Below are positions 32,807 to 45,287 of a stretch of 64,000 bases of DNA, one piece after another. Both the position numbers and the translations under genes were made by a program. Within the stretch, counting starts at the first letter, position 1. Each line of letters starts with the position of its first letter. Source of the stretch: Opisthorchis felineus (Eukaryota; Platyhelminthes; Trematoda; Opisthorchiida; Opisthorchiidae); NCBI GenBank assembly GCA_004794785.1, contig SJOL01001845.1:7780-71779 (forward strand), read 5' to 3'. The notes below the pieces were generated by a model, which worked only from the letters and a program-made list of their open reading frames with translations, did no database searches and was not told where the DNA came from.

Positions 32807-34829
32807 CATCATCACCATCGGCAGCATAACATCAGTGTTCAATAGTGATGCTTTGCTGCTGTACAAGCATTATTTATTCTAAAGACTTACGGTGAAGAAA
32901 AGAATAAAAGTGAACGAGGTAGGGGCTTAGTGCTAGCCTACCGCAATCATTCCGAGGTGCCTACACCTCCAGACACTCATTCAGATACCCTGGATAGAAA
33001 CTGACAACAAGAACTCCACTGACATCGATTAGCAGCCATATCTTGCAGCGTCTCCAACCAGACAGACTGGAGATCACTTCGACATGATCGTGGAAGGCGA
33101 GTCGCAATAAGACCCATACTTTTCGTAAACTATTACATACTCCTGTTCCAGGTCAAAGTTTGGCCACCACTCTGCTTTCACCACCCTGAATTGGGAACGG
33201 AAGACACCACTCTGTTCAGCAGAACTGGAAGGAGGACCGTGGAAACAACAGCCAAACTCTTCATAATCTCTTTCAGATCCGTCTGCCAAGTCACATGTTG
33301 TCCCCCTTGTAGTTTACACAATTCTCAATGAAGCACGGAGAACAACACTTGCCTCGGTAGACGGTGTCTCGGGATGCGTAGCGCATGGCCAAGCCCCCGC
33401 AGTTGATGGATGTAATCCGCGGCCGCCCAGCAAATACCCAGTTTCTAATTACCTCGTTGCGAGTTCATTGACGCCATCCGACATCAGCAGCGCTTCTGAG
33501 ACATCAGTGCTCAAAAACCTGAAGACGCCTCACATTACCTGTCCGCAGAGGCCATCATACAACAATACTCCGTTGCTGTATCCTGGTACACGTGACCCTT
33601 GAGACCCAGTGATATGCCTTTTTGATGCGACAAGTGACGCAAGTTAGAAAACTTGATTCGGGCATTCGAGATTCGTGCATTGACTTCATTGCGTGCACTT
33701 CCGTCCGGGCTAATACAACTACCGGGCTATCTAAAAAATTTTCCCAACGTGCAGTGCTTCTCCGGGAGTTGTAAGCGACCTGTTCAGAGACTGCACATTC
33801 CGAAGTACGACTCTGCACTTTGAAGTTGCAAGGCGCATGCCGAAGTACGGTATGATGGTGGTCAGTTAATTCCACAGGGTTTGTGCTTTGCCTCCGTCTT
33901 CAAACATGAGGACGATATTGTCTGCGTACTCCAGATCGATAAGGTTCTCACCAGCAACAGTCTGAACACTAGCGTTCAGCTAACTATTTCGTCATGACGA
34001 AGAAGAACAAGGACAGAGAGAGTGACCATTCTTGTGGAACACAATCTTTCGTGGGAAAGCTCTTAGAAAGCTCACCATATGCTTTTACACGCCCAGAAGT
34101 AGGTGAATATAGGCACCGGATTATTCCCACCTTGCAGTCAAGGAACACCAAGATTGTGAGTCGTCCGTACAAGTGACCTGAATGAATATGGAGATGTGGT
34201 CAACGAAGCCCCTACGCAGTCCAAATCTCGCCTGATGCTCACGGGCCAAGGTCCCGCGTGCTGTCGTGAGACGACAAAGAATCAGTGACCGCAGGAGCCT
34301 CGTTACAACAGGAGTCAAACTGACACCCCTGTGGTTACTACATCCACTGCCAGTACCCTTTTTTGAAGATAGGCACTATCATCCCAGCTGGACGCAAACA
34401 GACTAGACAGGCACTGACTGAGTGATTCACCACCATCCTTGAAGAGAGCAGGTGGAAGATTGTCAGGGCCAGGAGCACGATGACACCTTAGTAGAAATAT
34501 ACACTCGGACACTTCTGAGGCTGAAGGGGCCTCCATATTCACGGTCCACCTTTCCACTGAAGGCCGGTATTCCAGACTGGAGGTAGCAGGTGGCCAACTG
34601 AATTGTTGTTCGAAGTATTTTGTCTCACGGTCCAAAAGTTCTCCTTTGCTGGATATCAGGGAGCCATTCTTGTCCATGCTAGTTTCGCTGACAAGAGGCT
34701 TCCGATGACCTTGGACACTACCTGTGGACGTTTCCAGCATTATTCGCTTCCATTTATTCGGGCTTTCGGATCCAGCACGCTTCTTGGTCTGCACGGACAC
34801 TCAGTTTTAGCTGACGTCAGATAATATAT
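32807..34829 (-). mobile_element. LINE copy E2, degenerate
   Basis: Minus-strand element running from about 34829 down to a GATGATGA tail at 32807. Recognisable parts are [31 protein letters not shown] and GVSV followed by the same stop as E1, plus the degenerate catalytic YADN. The C-terminal region, with [13 protein letters not shown] residues, is out of frame near 33000-33060. The 71-codon frame at 33074-33289 lies in this C-terminal part and is not an independent gene. Relative to E1 it keeps an intact 3' UTR, has no SINE, and retains KGELLDRE in the linker. Confidence 0.78.
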
Positions 34830-34837
34830 CGGGTTGA

Positions 34838-34990
34838 ATGGCACCTGGGATTGATTGTCGTCGACTAGCACCAAGTCCCTTTCTCATCTATATTTATTCT
34901 TTAATTCACAATAAGCTTTTTAAATTAATTATAGTTGCACGCCAGCGAAGCATCAGCGCCAAGCCTGAGTGTTATGCTGTCTGTGGATAT
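34838..34990 (+). mobile_element. LINE E-type 3'-end fragment
   Basis: Follows the E-type 3' UTR (reverse complement of 13421-13550): GCACCTGGGATTGATTG, CTAGCACCAAGTCCC, TTTATTCTTTAATTCAC, CAGCGAAGCATCAGCG and GTTATGCTGTC in the same order. It is diverged and 5'-truncated, lying back to back with LINE E2. Confidence 0.6.
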
Positions 34991-35179
34991 AATGGTGGGG
35001 AGAATCTAGTGACTGAAATCCGTCTCGACGGAAATCTGTTTGTATGTGCTTTGAGAACTACTGACGACGGTCGCTTTCCACGACTGTTCACTGGTTTCCA
35101 TCTGTTGAAAAAAACTTCGACTTGGACGTGGACATCGTCTTACTCGGCGTTCTGGAATCGTGACAGGTCGAGCATTCAC

Positions 35180-35961
35180 ACTGACGACATGTGAACCATT
35201 TTAAATAACCTAGCTAACTCTGCTGTACGGTTTGGCATGCACTTCACAGATGCCAAGGGTAAAGTGCTGCTACAAGACTGGGTAGGATCAAACCGAAACA
35301 TCATGCTTGCAGACGAGCCAATCGACATGGTATGAGTTCCGGTTGACTGGCTGTAGATGAGATTACTTCTCGACACGGAAAGGCCGAGGCAGCTTTTGCC
35401 AACCTCTGACACCTATGGCGCCGACGTGACTGCAGTTTGTCTGTCAGGGGCGGAGTTAACACTGCGGTAGTGCAATCCATACTGCTTCACGGATCAGAGA
35501 CGTGGCCCCTACGCACAGAGGACATACGGAAGATGTCAGTGTTTGACCACCGGTTTCTCCGAAGCATTGGTCAAGTATTTCGGGAACGTCGGATTAGCAA
35601 TGCTGAGGTACGCCAGCTGGTCTTAGGAAGAATGAACTCTCCCGCGATAGATGAATTACTCACGCTTCATAGGTTACGCTAGTTAGGACGTGTACTCCGC
35701 ATGCCAGAAGACGGTCTCCCTTACAGAGCTCTTTTCGCCCAGCCCTCTGCTGAGTGGAGGCAACCGAGAAGTGGACAGTGCATGAGCTGGCAACGAAGTA
35801 TGGAAACACTAACCAGTAAACTTAGTCGGGTCGACAACTGTTGCCTCCCTGGATGGGGACCCCGGGACTCAACTCAGCAATGGCTAGTGGCACCGGCGGA
35901 AATGGGTCAATCGCGTTGCCAGTGGCGCTCGTGCATCAAAGCTGTCGCCTTCAATGCGTAG
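35180..35961 (+). mobile_element. LINE A-type 3' part (RT thumb and C-terminus)
   Basis: From NNLANSAVRFGMHF onward the blocks follow LINE A: VLLQDWVGSNRNIML, LADEPIDMV, then ILLHGSETWPLRTEDIRK near 35480, VFDHRFLRSIGQVF, MPEDGLPYRALFAQPS near 35701, and DMAQSR-like EMGQSRCQWRSCIKA near 35899 to a stop at 35961. Stops near 35334 and 35682 and frame changes show it is dead. It preserves the C-terminal part better than copy A. Confidence 0.78.
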
Positions 35962-36494
35962 CTACCCAGTTTCCGAACTAACTGAACATGCCATCGCCTC
36001 CATGGCTTGGTTGTATGTGCCACGATCCCGTTTTTCGGTGATCAAAACTAAAGGCTGGAACTAATGTGGCTATGGTACACGGTTCATAGCTGAAAAATTC
36101 ATTTTACTTGGACTGATGAGATGGCAAATTGCTATAGATGGCGATCTTGTGTTCAAGGATCAGTAGCACAGGGTCAAATCATGCAGTGGTTCGTACCGAT
36201 GTTGCAGGTCGTTTCCCACCGACTAAAGGTAAGACCGTTAATCGCTATGATGTTCACTGCCTGCAAGATTCGTTCATCGAAGAAGTCTGTCAGCAGCGGC
36301 TGTCTAGTCAACTTGTGAGCTCAAAGCAGACCTGTCGGTTAGATGGAGACTGGTTCGAAACCCAAGACACTATAAAGTCGGTGTTTGTGCGTCCTTAAAT
36401 GGTGCTACGGTTCAATTGGTGTTGGATTTCACTGTCCCATGTCTGTGATCTAGGCGAGAACAACGTTCCTATCGTATACCAATAAGATTCAGCG

Positions 36495-38040
36495 AGTTGA
36501 AATGTGGGAACGCGCGTGACCCGCAATCTCTATACTGATTTGGAGAAGTCGTGGCCAAGGAATGCGGTGGTGACTGGAAACAGTCTAATTTTCTTCCAAC
36601 CCATTAGGCCCACCGAGCCAAGGAATCCGTCGGTGAGTGAAGTCACTACAGCGAATGACAAACCAGGAAGTTGTTCCAAATCCCGCTACTTGCCTTGGTA
36701 GGAGAAGCACTTCTAAGAACAATTAAGTTGTCCTGAAGTGCAGGGCATGACGTGCGACGTACAACCAGCTCTGCAAATGGCTATGTACTGCTCGCTCCCA
36801 ACAGGAGTTGAAGTGAAGTACGAAGTCACGTTTTTGAGGTGAAACTAAGCATCTGGTCTTTATTGTGTCCTATCTATCTTGTTTAAGGATGGAGGAGAAG
36901 GATCTGTACACTGTGTAAATAAACTCATACAGAGTCTTTGGAAGACGAACGAAGTCCCAGAGGAACGACAGCTTTCTGTCGTTCCTGTTTTCTAAAAGGT
37001 GTTACATCCGAATGTAAATAGTTCAGTGCATAGCTCAGTGGTTAAGGTACCAGCTTATAGACCTGAAGGACCGTGGTTCGAACCCAACCTCAGCATCTAG
37101 ACTGCTCCTGTCTAGGCTTGGGCAGCCTGGCAGTATATCAGCCCTTGTGCCTCCTTCCGTTGGCATGGCAGCTAGGTACCGAAAGGGTGCTACAGCTGAA
37201 CGATTTATTTACATCCGAATGTGAGAACCATCGGGGTATCAGTTTGGTTAACGTTGATCTTAAGTCGTTCACAGGAATCCTTCTACGCGGGCTTATTAGC
37301 TCTCTGAAAATTAAGCAGGCTTTTGTTCACACGTTCACCTTATAACAACTCGAGTAGCGCCACACATGTTGAAGGTCAACAATGGCTGTCTTTTTCGACG
37401 TAAAAGCAGCGTCTCGATTTAGTCCATCGTGCTGATTTGCGGCGTTGTCTGTCCTTCATAGGTGTGTCGGACATTTTTATCGCAATTCTCCAATCCTTAA
37501 AGTCCAAAACCCGTGGGAGCGTAAGTCTACGCAGAGTATTTGCCGAAAAAAAAACCTTCGCAATCTTTTAACTCTGGTGTGGAGCTTCCTCCCAGTGAAG
37601 ATTAGAATACATCCAGATACAAATTAAGCTGAATAACTTAAATAATGTTGTCGTGCGATTCGACGTGCTATTTGTACCTTTAAAGTGCGAAGTCCTATCA
37701 CCACCAAAGCTGGCTATGGTATCAGAACCAGTGGAGACAGTGGGCAGATTTACGTATCTGGTTGGTTGTATCATGTCGGATGGCAGTGTGAGGAAGTGAA
37801 TGCCGAATCGCTAAAGCTCGTTTTAATCTCCCTTGGCTTATGCAGCTCTTGGGTGGAGGTGATATAAGTTTGTCGGTGATGAGCGGGGTGTGCAACGCGG
37901 CGTCGTGTCATGTGATTTTACGCTTAAGAGGTTTGACCGCTGTGCATTGAGGACAAGAGAATATTGCTTGTCTTTAATCATAGATGTCTTCGAAGCATCG
38001 TATCGGATAAACAAAGCTGAGGTATAATGAATGGGTTTTG
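36495..38040 (+). mobile_element. LINE D, degenerate, split by a SINE
   Basis: The linker PIRPTEPRNPSVSEV near 36600 parallels the linker of LINE A. LFKDGGEG near 36885, VPEERQLSVVPVF near 36955, then a [21 protein letters not shown] near 37220, MAVFFDVKAAS near 37382, TFKVRSPITTKAG near 37675 and RCLRSIVSDKQS near 37980 follow. Frames shift repeatedly and many residues are gone. The stretch 35962-36494 has no clear content. Confidence 0.68.
37002..37222 (+). repeat. tRNA-derived SINE with 14-bp target-site duplication
   Basis: TTACATCCGAATGT occurs at 37002-37015 and 37209-37222. Between them lie the head GCATAGCTCAGTGG, B box GGTTCGAACCC near 37075, body CTAGGCTTGGGCAGCCTGGC and end GGGTGCTACAGCTGAACG with a short ATTTATT tail. 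Removing one duplication restores the run from VPVF through the SINE site into [10 protein letters not shown] of LINE D, confirming the insertion. Confidence 0.92.
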
Positions 38041-39071
38041 GCAACTACGTTCATATTAATACTATGGGCAACTGAGTTGCAGGGCCGGTACACGGTGTTC
38101 ATGTAGGATGAAGAGTTGACAAAAAAACGAGAACTGCGCCCACCTGATTAATAATACATGCGGCGGGACAGATGCTGAAGTTTCAGTAAACTTATTTCAA
38201 CTTTGTCATGCAATTTACAGGAAATAATACCCCGATATCCTAAAGATCGGTCTTTGTGCTTGACGAACATCATGCATCGGGAGTTCATTCGAAACCGTTT
38301 TGACTCACTCATTCACACCAGTTAGGTACGCAATTAGGTGGTAAAGGGTTGCGTAGAGGAGCGCTCAAGCCAAAAGATTAACTGAAATTCGAGGATTCCG
38401 CCTACTTGAGGAACCTAAAAGGAACTCCAACCACAGATGGACCATCAGCGAGCTTCTGGCAGACTTATCTTCCCGATATATTTCCGTGAAAAAAATTGGT
38501 GACCTTTTAATGCAAGTGTATAAAAGCGTTTTTCTACAATTGGGATGTAATCATTCATCGGCAGCTTCTAAGGTGAGACTGATGCTTCCGGAATAGATTG
38601 GGTTACATAGTTTGCTTTGGCTTGTGAAATACCTCAGTGTACCTCAGTTCGATGGTTTTCGAAATACAACGGGGAAGTGTGAAATTTCGCGGCTATTTCA
38701 CAGAAACCAGATTCGTGTGCTGATGTCACCAGACAAATTGTGTCTCTCAGGGTGCACTGGTATTTGGTGATAGGACGGATCACGCTTTTCCCATACCCAC
38801 CTATTCCGTTTCGCACGATGGAGAAAAAACAACTTGCGCCAAATCTCAGACGTCATGTGCTATGTTCACAGTACTGGTAAGCTGCGTGTGATTGATGATA
38901 GTTGGCAGTTGTACCTTCCTGAGACACATCAGCCAACTGTGCCGTGTTTAACGTCGACTGTTTTTGACGTGAGTCGACCTGTTGCAATTTCTAGCAGGAC
39001 AGTCATCCTGGCATGGTACCCCAGTGGTAAACTACTATAAACATACTACTCATAAGGTTGCTGAAAATTCT
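38041..39071. other. Intergenic, nothing recognised
   Basis: No supported gene, repeat or RNA. Small frames at 38634-38816 and 38834-39040 show no motif. Confidence 0.4.
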
Positions 39072-39286
39072 TCGACAGCCCACGACAGGTTTCGCCCTTC
39101 TTGGGGCTCATCGGGTAGGCGCAGTCCTCCAGTTTCCGTCAACCTTATGTGCATTACGAATATACATGTATCGCGATATCTCGAATATCGTAGCAACTGA
39201 AACATGAGGCGGCCTGGTGCAGCACATTCAGTTGCCAGGAGACATCACAAACGAGAGATTCAGCTAGGTTCCAGGTGAGTCTCTCG
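39072..39286 (-). ncRNA. Decayed hammerhead-like motif and hairpin (Penelope-type terminal repeat remnant)
   Basis: On the minus strand the core reads CCGATGAG, stem GCCC/GGGC with loop CAAGAA, then CGAAAC (39089-39114). This is a hammerhead ribozyme layout with an intact stem II but one change (CUGAUGA to CCGAUGA) in the catalytic core. A hairpin CGAGAGA/TCTCTCG follows at 39252-39286. The same order recurs at 44536-44723. Penelope-like elements are known to carry hammerheads in their terminal repeats; membership here is inferred. Confidence 0.5.
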
Positions 39287-42200
39287 CAAAACCAAATTGT
39301 TTGCAAATGAGTGTATTTCGCTACTATAAACCTAGTTTTATGGCTTCCGAACTGAGTGCCTCATTCGTCCTCAGAATGCTTGAATTAGTGAGCAGCTGGA
39401 GCGATACTCAAACAACTCGCATGTGTTCAGTGTGGATCACATCCTAGATAATAATCCCATGTTATCGTCTGCAAATCAGATAGTGTATTGGTGGAGCGAG
39501 TAATTTGGGAGGAACATGCCGTTTTGCTCCGGTAACGTTGGGACGAATTTTCCTGAAGAGGGATCATGGTCATGTGATTGAAGTTGATCATCACCATGAC
39601 GACAGAATTTCAGGTCACGTGCACCTCACAGTCGTTCTAGCATCACGTGCTCAGGAGAGAACAATGAACAAACGCATACCAAATCCGGGTAGGAAAACGA
39701 TTACGGATGTGCGTATAAATAACAACAAAAACTGTCCCATTTAGACTTTGAGCATTTGTCCTACGTGGTGTTTTCGGAGTGTTTGAGATGATGTAGTTCT
39801 CAGTTAGGCGATATTTACCCAATAACTTTACATGAGAGTCTCTCGAATTATGGATGAAATGCCAGTAACCGAAACATCGGATTATAACAACTTATTCCAC
39901 TATGCTGTTTTAACTTTAAAATTTTCATGTTATACACCACACGGCGCTCAACCTTTTTGAAATGTTGTTTCTTTGAATCGAGTTTGTTGTTCAACTATGG
40001 ACAGTATTGGAACACCGGCAACCGTTTCGAAACCCCTTTTTAATTACAGTAAATATGTGACCCCTTTCATTCTTGTTCCGAATCATCAGGACCTGACAAG
40101 TGACCCTTCCGTTCATAACTTACCTACAGGACTATTTGGCTTGCACTGCTGGGTAATCCATCAAGTCCTGCAATTTGTTTCCGAACAGCTGCTCACTTAT
40201 TCGGACAACTCAGTTCACCGAGAAGTCAGCCGGACTGAATAAGTCAGCAGGTGGTTAAAGCCAAGCGTAACACCAATTACTCTCATTTGCACGCGAATTT
40301 GATTCGCGGGTCGTCGAAAAGTTTTCAACAGTCCTAGGATTAGTATGTTACATCTAGCCAAGCGTATCGCCATATAACCCTTTTCAAGTATAGTTTCCCC
40401 TGCAAGAAATGTCATGTGAAATCGCTAGTCTTCCCGCTTATTGAGGGTCCACTTTATGTTGGAACAGAAAGAATAAATCCAACTCAGCTTCACCTTCCGG
40501 AACAGTCCCTTATCAGACGGTCAAATGCATCATGACTTGCCACTCAGGAAAGCTTCAGCAGGTCTCTACCAGAAAACTGGTTCTCGTGTATCCTCATCAA
40601 TAATAAACGACGCTGATATTGCACGTGGTATGGCTTAAGAATCAAAAAACCGTTTGTTAAAATAACATCACCAAACCGAAAACCCGGGTAGCCGTAACGC
40701 TACACACTTTTTTAGGAGTACTACAGACAAGAGATTAATTATAATCTCGATCGAATCTCTTATATGCACCAGTTAGTATGCAAACGGTTGTTTCGTTGAA
40801 TGAAGCAAATGCATCCAGTTAAACAGTGATAAGATATGTGACTCCCCGCCCGAAAACAAACGCATAACAGGTACTGGGTGAATGATGCATTTTTCATCTA
40901 GAAGGTTACGCGGATGCATTTGATTTACGTATGCGGCCGATAGGTTATGTGGCAAACATGCCCCTCGCATACACAGGCATCAGATCAGTGATATTCGTGT
41001 TATCTGGACTTATCATTTCAATCAAACTCCCGCCTGTAGGATCTGCTGACCTGAATATCTGGACCCCATGAAATTCAACCCATTGTGGAAGTTACACAAA
41101 GGGCTCGTTAATTAAGCTGACAGATATCAGCGGATTGTGTGTAGAACTGCGTGTGCAGTTTAAGTGGCTGCGTGTGATTCGGAGCATGCTTTATTCGTAA
41201 CACCGTTCGGTTCCATAAACCATCGTCATACTTTGGTGCATTCATACTAGGTTGTGTGTACGAGCAGAGTGTTTGGTGTGTAGCGAAAACGGGACGTCAC
41301 TGTATAGAACAGAACTCCTCGGTACGTCATATCACAATGCATTTGAATTAGAACGGACGGCCAAGCTTGAATATAATGAAAAACGGCTTGTGTATTATAA
41401 CTCGTAGAATCTCAGCTAAGAGTAAAACCAGAGCATTATTTAAAACCTATCGATCAACCAGTCAAATGTATTTTGAATACCGACAAAACCAGTCTGTTTC
41501 GGAGGGAAGATGCCAGTCATCGTCTGTGGGGACAGGACCTTTATAAAGAGTGGATGTCATCCCCGCCATGTTTTTATGTTTGTTGATGGGGCAAGTTTAA
41601 TGGCCGCACACAACAAACGGCTGCCAGATAAACCTCGTCAGTTTGGCTTGGATGTAGATTTCGGGCTCTGATCGGGGTGTGCGTTATAAATGGCGAAAAA
41701 ATGAGAAACAATCCCTGATTACCGTTACTTTATCGGGCTGTAGTGCCGTTGGTTGTATAGAATATAGAGCAACCAAAAAGTTGATAGTCAGTGACCTAAG
41801 CTCAAGTGAAACCTTCACAATAACACACCAACACCCATTCACATAGATGGGACTCGTTCACTGTTATTATTAAGGGAGAGATATCAACGTCCGTAGCAGT
41901 GTCCGAGTGAGGCCGATGTTTCTGAAGCAAGAGTACTTCAAGGTCTTCTCATCGCAGCGGTTTGAAAACGCCGAAAGACCACCCAGGTTCCAGCCAGCTG
42001 AACGAACGTTGCAATACAGTATTAGAAGAATCGGCATGCGAACGACGTTGAGCAACCTCAGTGTAACATCCGTCCCAAACGGTGCTCACTTTCAGGCCCA
42101 TGCTACTTAGAAATGAATATCCTGAACAGACTCCTCAAAACATAGCCAAAAGCTAATAGGCATTCATTCTGTGCAATTGTAAGCAATACTTTCAACAAGT

Positions 42201-43425
42201 CGCAAGATCAGGCTTGGCTTTGAAAACAATAGGTTATAAATCATTATTCAGTTTGGGGTGCAGAACGTGGCAGTTTTGTCAAAATTGTCAGCTGTGACTT
42301 TTTGTCAACACGGTCAAGTTGAATGTCCACCCGAGGCATTTATGGACCATAGAGGACACTGATCTGAATGCTTCTAAGCTAGATGTATAGTTTGAAGAAA
42401 ACATGAAAGATGAACCACTTATTTGTGAAGTGTCATCCCAGTTGAAAAGTGATCAGACAGGAGGGAGGAGTTTTAATGACATTGCATGCCTGTGCATCGT
42501 GTCCATTTACTCGATTTAGTAATGTTAAACTGAGGCTTTACCCTCTAAACGAATATTTGCGCTCACAGTCACAATAATCGAGAATCGCGTTTTGGTGTGA
42601 AAATGTATTGCTGGAGATATACCTGGTCAAACATCCTTTTTGCATGAAATCAGCCGCAACTCTAACTCTGCCCTCAACTAGGCAAGGGAAGGGTGCTTCT
42701 GCATATTTTTATCGTTTGGTTTAGTTACTAGATGAATGTCTCGAGTACACTCTGTTGCGCAACAGTCTTCAGATATTTGCTTAAGAGTAACTTTGTTGAG
42801 CTGTGTCAATTGACAGTTTGGCTAAATGCTAACAGAGACCACTGATTTGCATCCGGATGTGATTGAGGTGATATTTAAAGGAAATGCAACCATAGCTGGG
42901 TTTTCAGTCTAACACCGCATGTTTTACTCGGTGGCCATGCGAATTCCGCGGAATTATTTGAGAGATCGAAAACAAGGAAGAGGATGCTGATGAAGACGTA
43001 GACGGTGAGTATTGCAGTGTATCACATTTACATGGTTCGAAAATTTGCAATATTTCCGTGAAAGAATATAGATCGGGCTTGAGATATGTTCTAGAAGACC
43101 GAATCGCATGTGTAGCTAAGGGATGAAGAAGCCGGCTTCTTTGTATGTTCCTTCCAATAAACGTTGTGCTCCATTCCTCAAGGGTCTATGTTTATCTACA
43201 AGCGGTTGATTAGGCAGATTCCAACCCACTCAGATGAGTGATTCCATCCTAAGGGCAGGATATTTTTAACTTCCCTATAGTGCTCTATGCATAACCGAGT
43301 ATCGCGGCTTTCGTGCAGCGCTTGCATTTTTATGAGGAAAACACTTAGTCTCACATACTTGAAAATCTTATCGGTGTACCACGTTCAACAAACGTCAACA
43401 TTGAAACAAGACCCAATGGATGCCG
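39287..43425. other. Intergenic, no recognised gene
   Basis: No coding frame with a motif. A 33-nt hairpin AAGAGATT/AATCTCTT lies at 40729-40761 and resembles the hairpins of the hammerhead blocks. A GAGAGTCTCTC palindrome lies at 39834-39844. Otherwise decayed sequence. Confidence 0.4.
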
Positions 43426-43600
43426 GAGATTTCGTTTTATCAGTAAAACCAATCTGTGCTGAAAAGCCGGGATATACTGTACAGCCGCTTCATCCTAGTT
43501 GGGAGTCATCAGCGGTGTGCATCTCACGAAACTCCAGAGAGTCTCAAACCCGTTATCTCCTGGTTAGTAGTTTGAATACTTAACTGTTAACTTAGGAGCA
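43426..43600 (-). repeat. Second SINE family, diverged copy 1
   Basis: Shares TTTCGTTTT, GTAAAACCAATCTG, TGCTGAAAAGCC, TCATCAGC-GTG-GCATCTCAC and TAGTAGTTTGAA with 45288-45460, in the same order and orientation. The tRNA-like head is mostly eroded. Confidence 0.6.
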
Positions 43601-44535
43601 ACTGATCAGCAGTGTGGTTAGCCTGCACTCAGGCAGGATACACAGCAGCTCCTCCTTCAACTACGGGATCCACATCAGGTGAACATAAGTGTTAACTGGT
43701 TCCTCTATGTCGGTGATTGTCCAAATTGGGTGTGGGAAAAGTTGGTACGACGACACAAGGACATGCTCTAACTGACTCCCCAAGAAGTTCACTATAAACT
43801 GTCCTACTCAGGACTTTTTTCGCATCAATTCTAAGGATCATTTTCCGAATACAAGTTATTTACTCAGCATCACTCACAGAATTACAAACGCGGCCAGACC
43901 CGAAGAGCACGTCCATCTCTACATCTTCGAACCAAAGTCTCACAAGCATAGTAACTATAGGATCTTTCAGGAGGATTTGGTAGTAACGTTTAATGGCCAT
44001 CAAGTTGAATTTTCTGAAAAATTTCAAAGAATGGGTTAAACCAAAACACCAGCCTGATTCACAGAAGTGCGCTTTTAAGATAATCACCTAGATTGACCAT
44101 AGGTAAGTCATTGGTACAGGATGAAGAGTCTTAGAAAATTGGCTATACAGAGAATGACAGAATAAGTAGGAAATTTGCTGTGACACTTCTCTCACAGCTC
44201 GGTTGTTCGGGTACATTTGCCAAACTTACCTATCATTACCACACAGCTCGAGCAAACTTTAAAGAAAAATTATCCACTGTGTTTTTTTTACACTGGTCGA
44301 CACCTTTACTAATCTGCAAACATGCAGTTGTTGTTCATACTCGCAAATTTCACGTCTTGGCAAAATCACCACATTCATCTTAGTTACCTCCTTGCTGCGA
44401 ATTAGGTCTTGGAGCAAAGTGTCTGAGTAATTGTGAGCATATCCTTCGGGCAGATTTCATTGAATAAGTGCTCTAATATCTTGTTTTTCAGTAAACTTGA
44501 AGTTTATTTCTCAAAGTAAACTAATCGCAGGGTTG

Positions 44536-44723
44536 CTCGACAGCCCACGATCGGTTTCGATTTTTTAGGGCTCATCAGGTAGATGCAGTCGTCGAGTTTC
44601 CGTCAACCTTATGTTCTACTCGAACCTAAATTGTACAGATTTCGACGAATACACTCATTTGTATATCAAGTTACTTCCCGCGGGGACTCAATATAATAAA
44701 CGGGAGATTCAGTCGAGTCTCCC
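44536..44723 (-). ncRNA. Hammerhead-like motif with intact core and hairpin (Penelope-type terminal repeat remnant)
   Basis: Minus strand: CTGATGAG (44571-44578) and CGAAAC (44554-44559) are both exact hammerhead core strings, enclosed by complementary CTCGAC (44536-44541) and GTCGAG (44591-44596). The stem II arms (CCC versus AAT) no longer pair, so activity is unlikely. A hairpin GGGAGA/TCTCCC follows at 44702-44723. Homologous to 39072-39286. Confidence 0.55.
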
Positions 44724-45287
44724 ATGAAAACTAAAATTATATACGAATGAAAATCGTCCGATAAATCCTACTGACTGAAAATTTAGCATGCCCACTCACT
44801 TTGGGTGTGAGGAGCTGAAAAACCTTGAGTATTGTTGCACTCGAAAAGAACAGGGGTACGTGATGCGGCCCTTAACAACACCAGTTTCCAACGGACTGAA
44901 CTTCGAAAAACCAAAGTATATAATGTGCAGAATGATATCAGATCCACTCGTTTTTTCGTTCATTCCTTGGGCAGTCTAATATCTGGAATGCTGCAAGACG
45001 GTATTATGATGGGGAATGTTATTACTGCACTGGTCACACCTTTGCAAAAAGGCGAAAGCTGGCCGATATAAATCTCAAGGGGATTCACTCTACCAGTGCG
45101 CCCGTACGTCTTTCATCAGCCTCAAGGTCAAACGATTTTGATTAAGTAGTGCGTGAGAAGCGAGACTGTTTATCCCACATTCTGCGAAAGCGATTTATGG
45201 CATGGATCAGTACTACCAAATCACAAGTGAATAAAAAACTTACGGATAAAGACAAAAGGCCGGAAAAACGCAGGATTTTTCACAGGA

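Noticed and set aside
33074..33289. 71-codon minus-strand frame as a host gene
   Set aside because: Lies inside the C-terminal part of LINE E2, where another frame gives LINE-like residues.
39853..39876. GGATGA...CCGAAAC as another hammerhead
   Set aside because: The first core string is wrong at two positions and no stem II can be formed.
42958..43010. Acidic mini-exon ending before GTGAGT
   Set aside because: A run like NKEEDADEDVD precedes a donor-like GTGAGT, but there is no acceptor of quality and no neighbouring exon.
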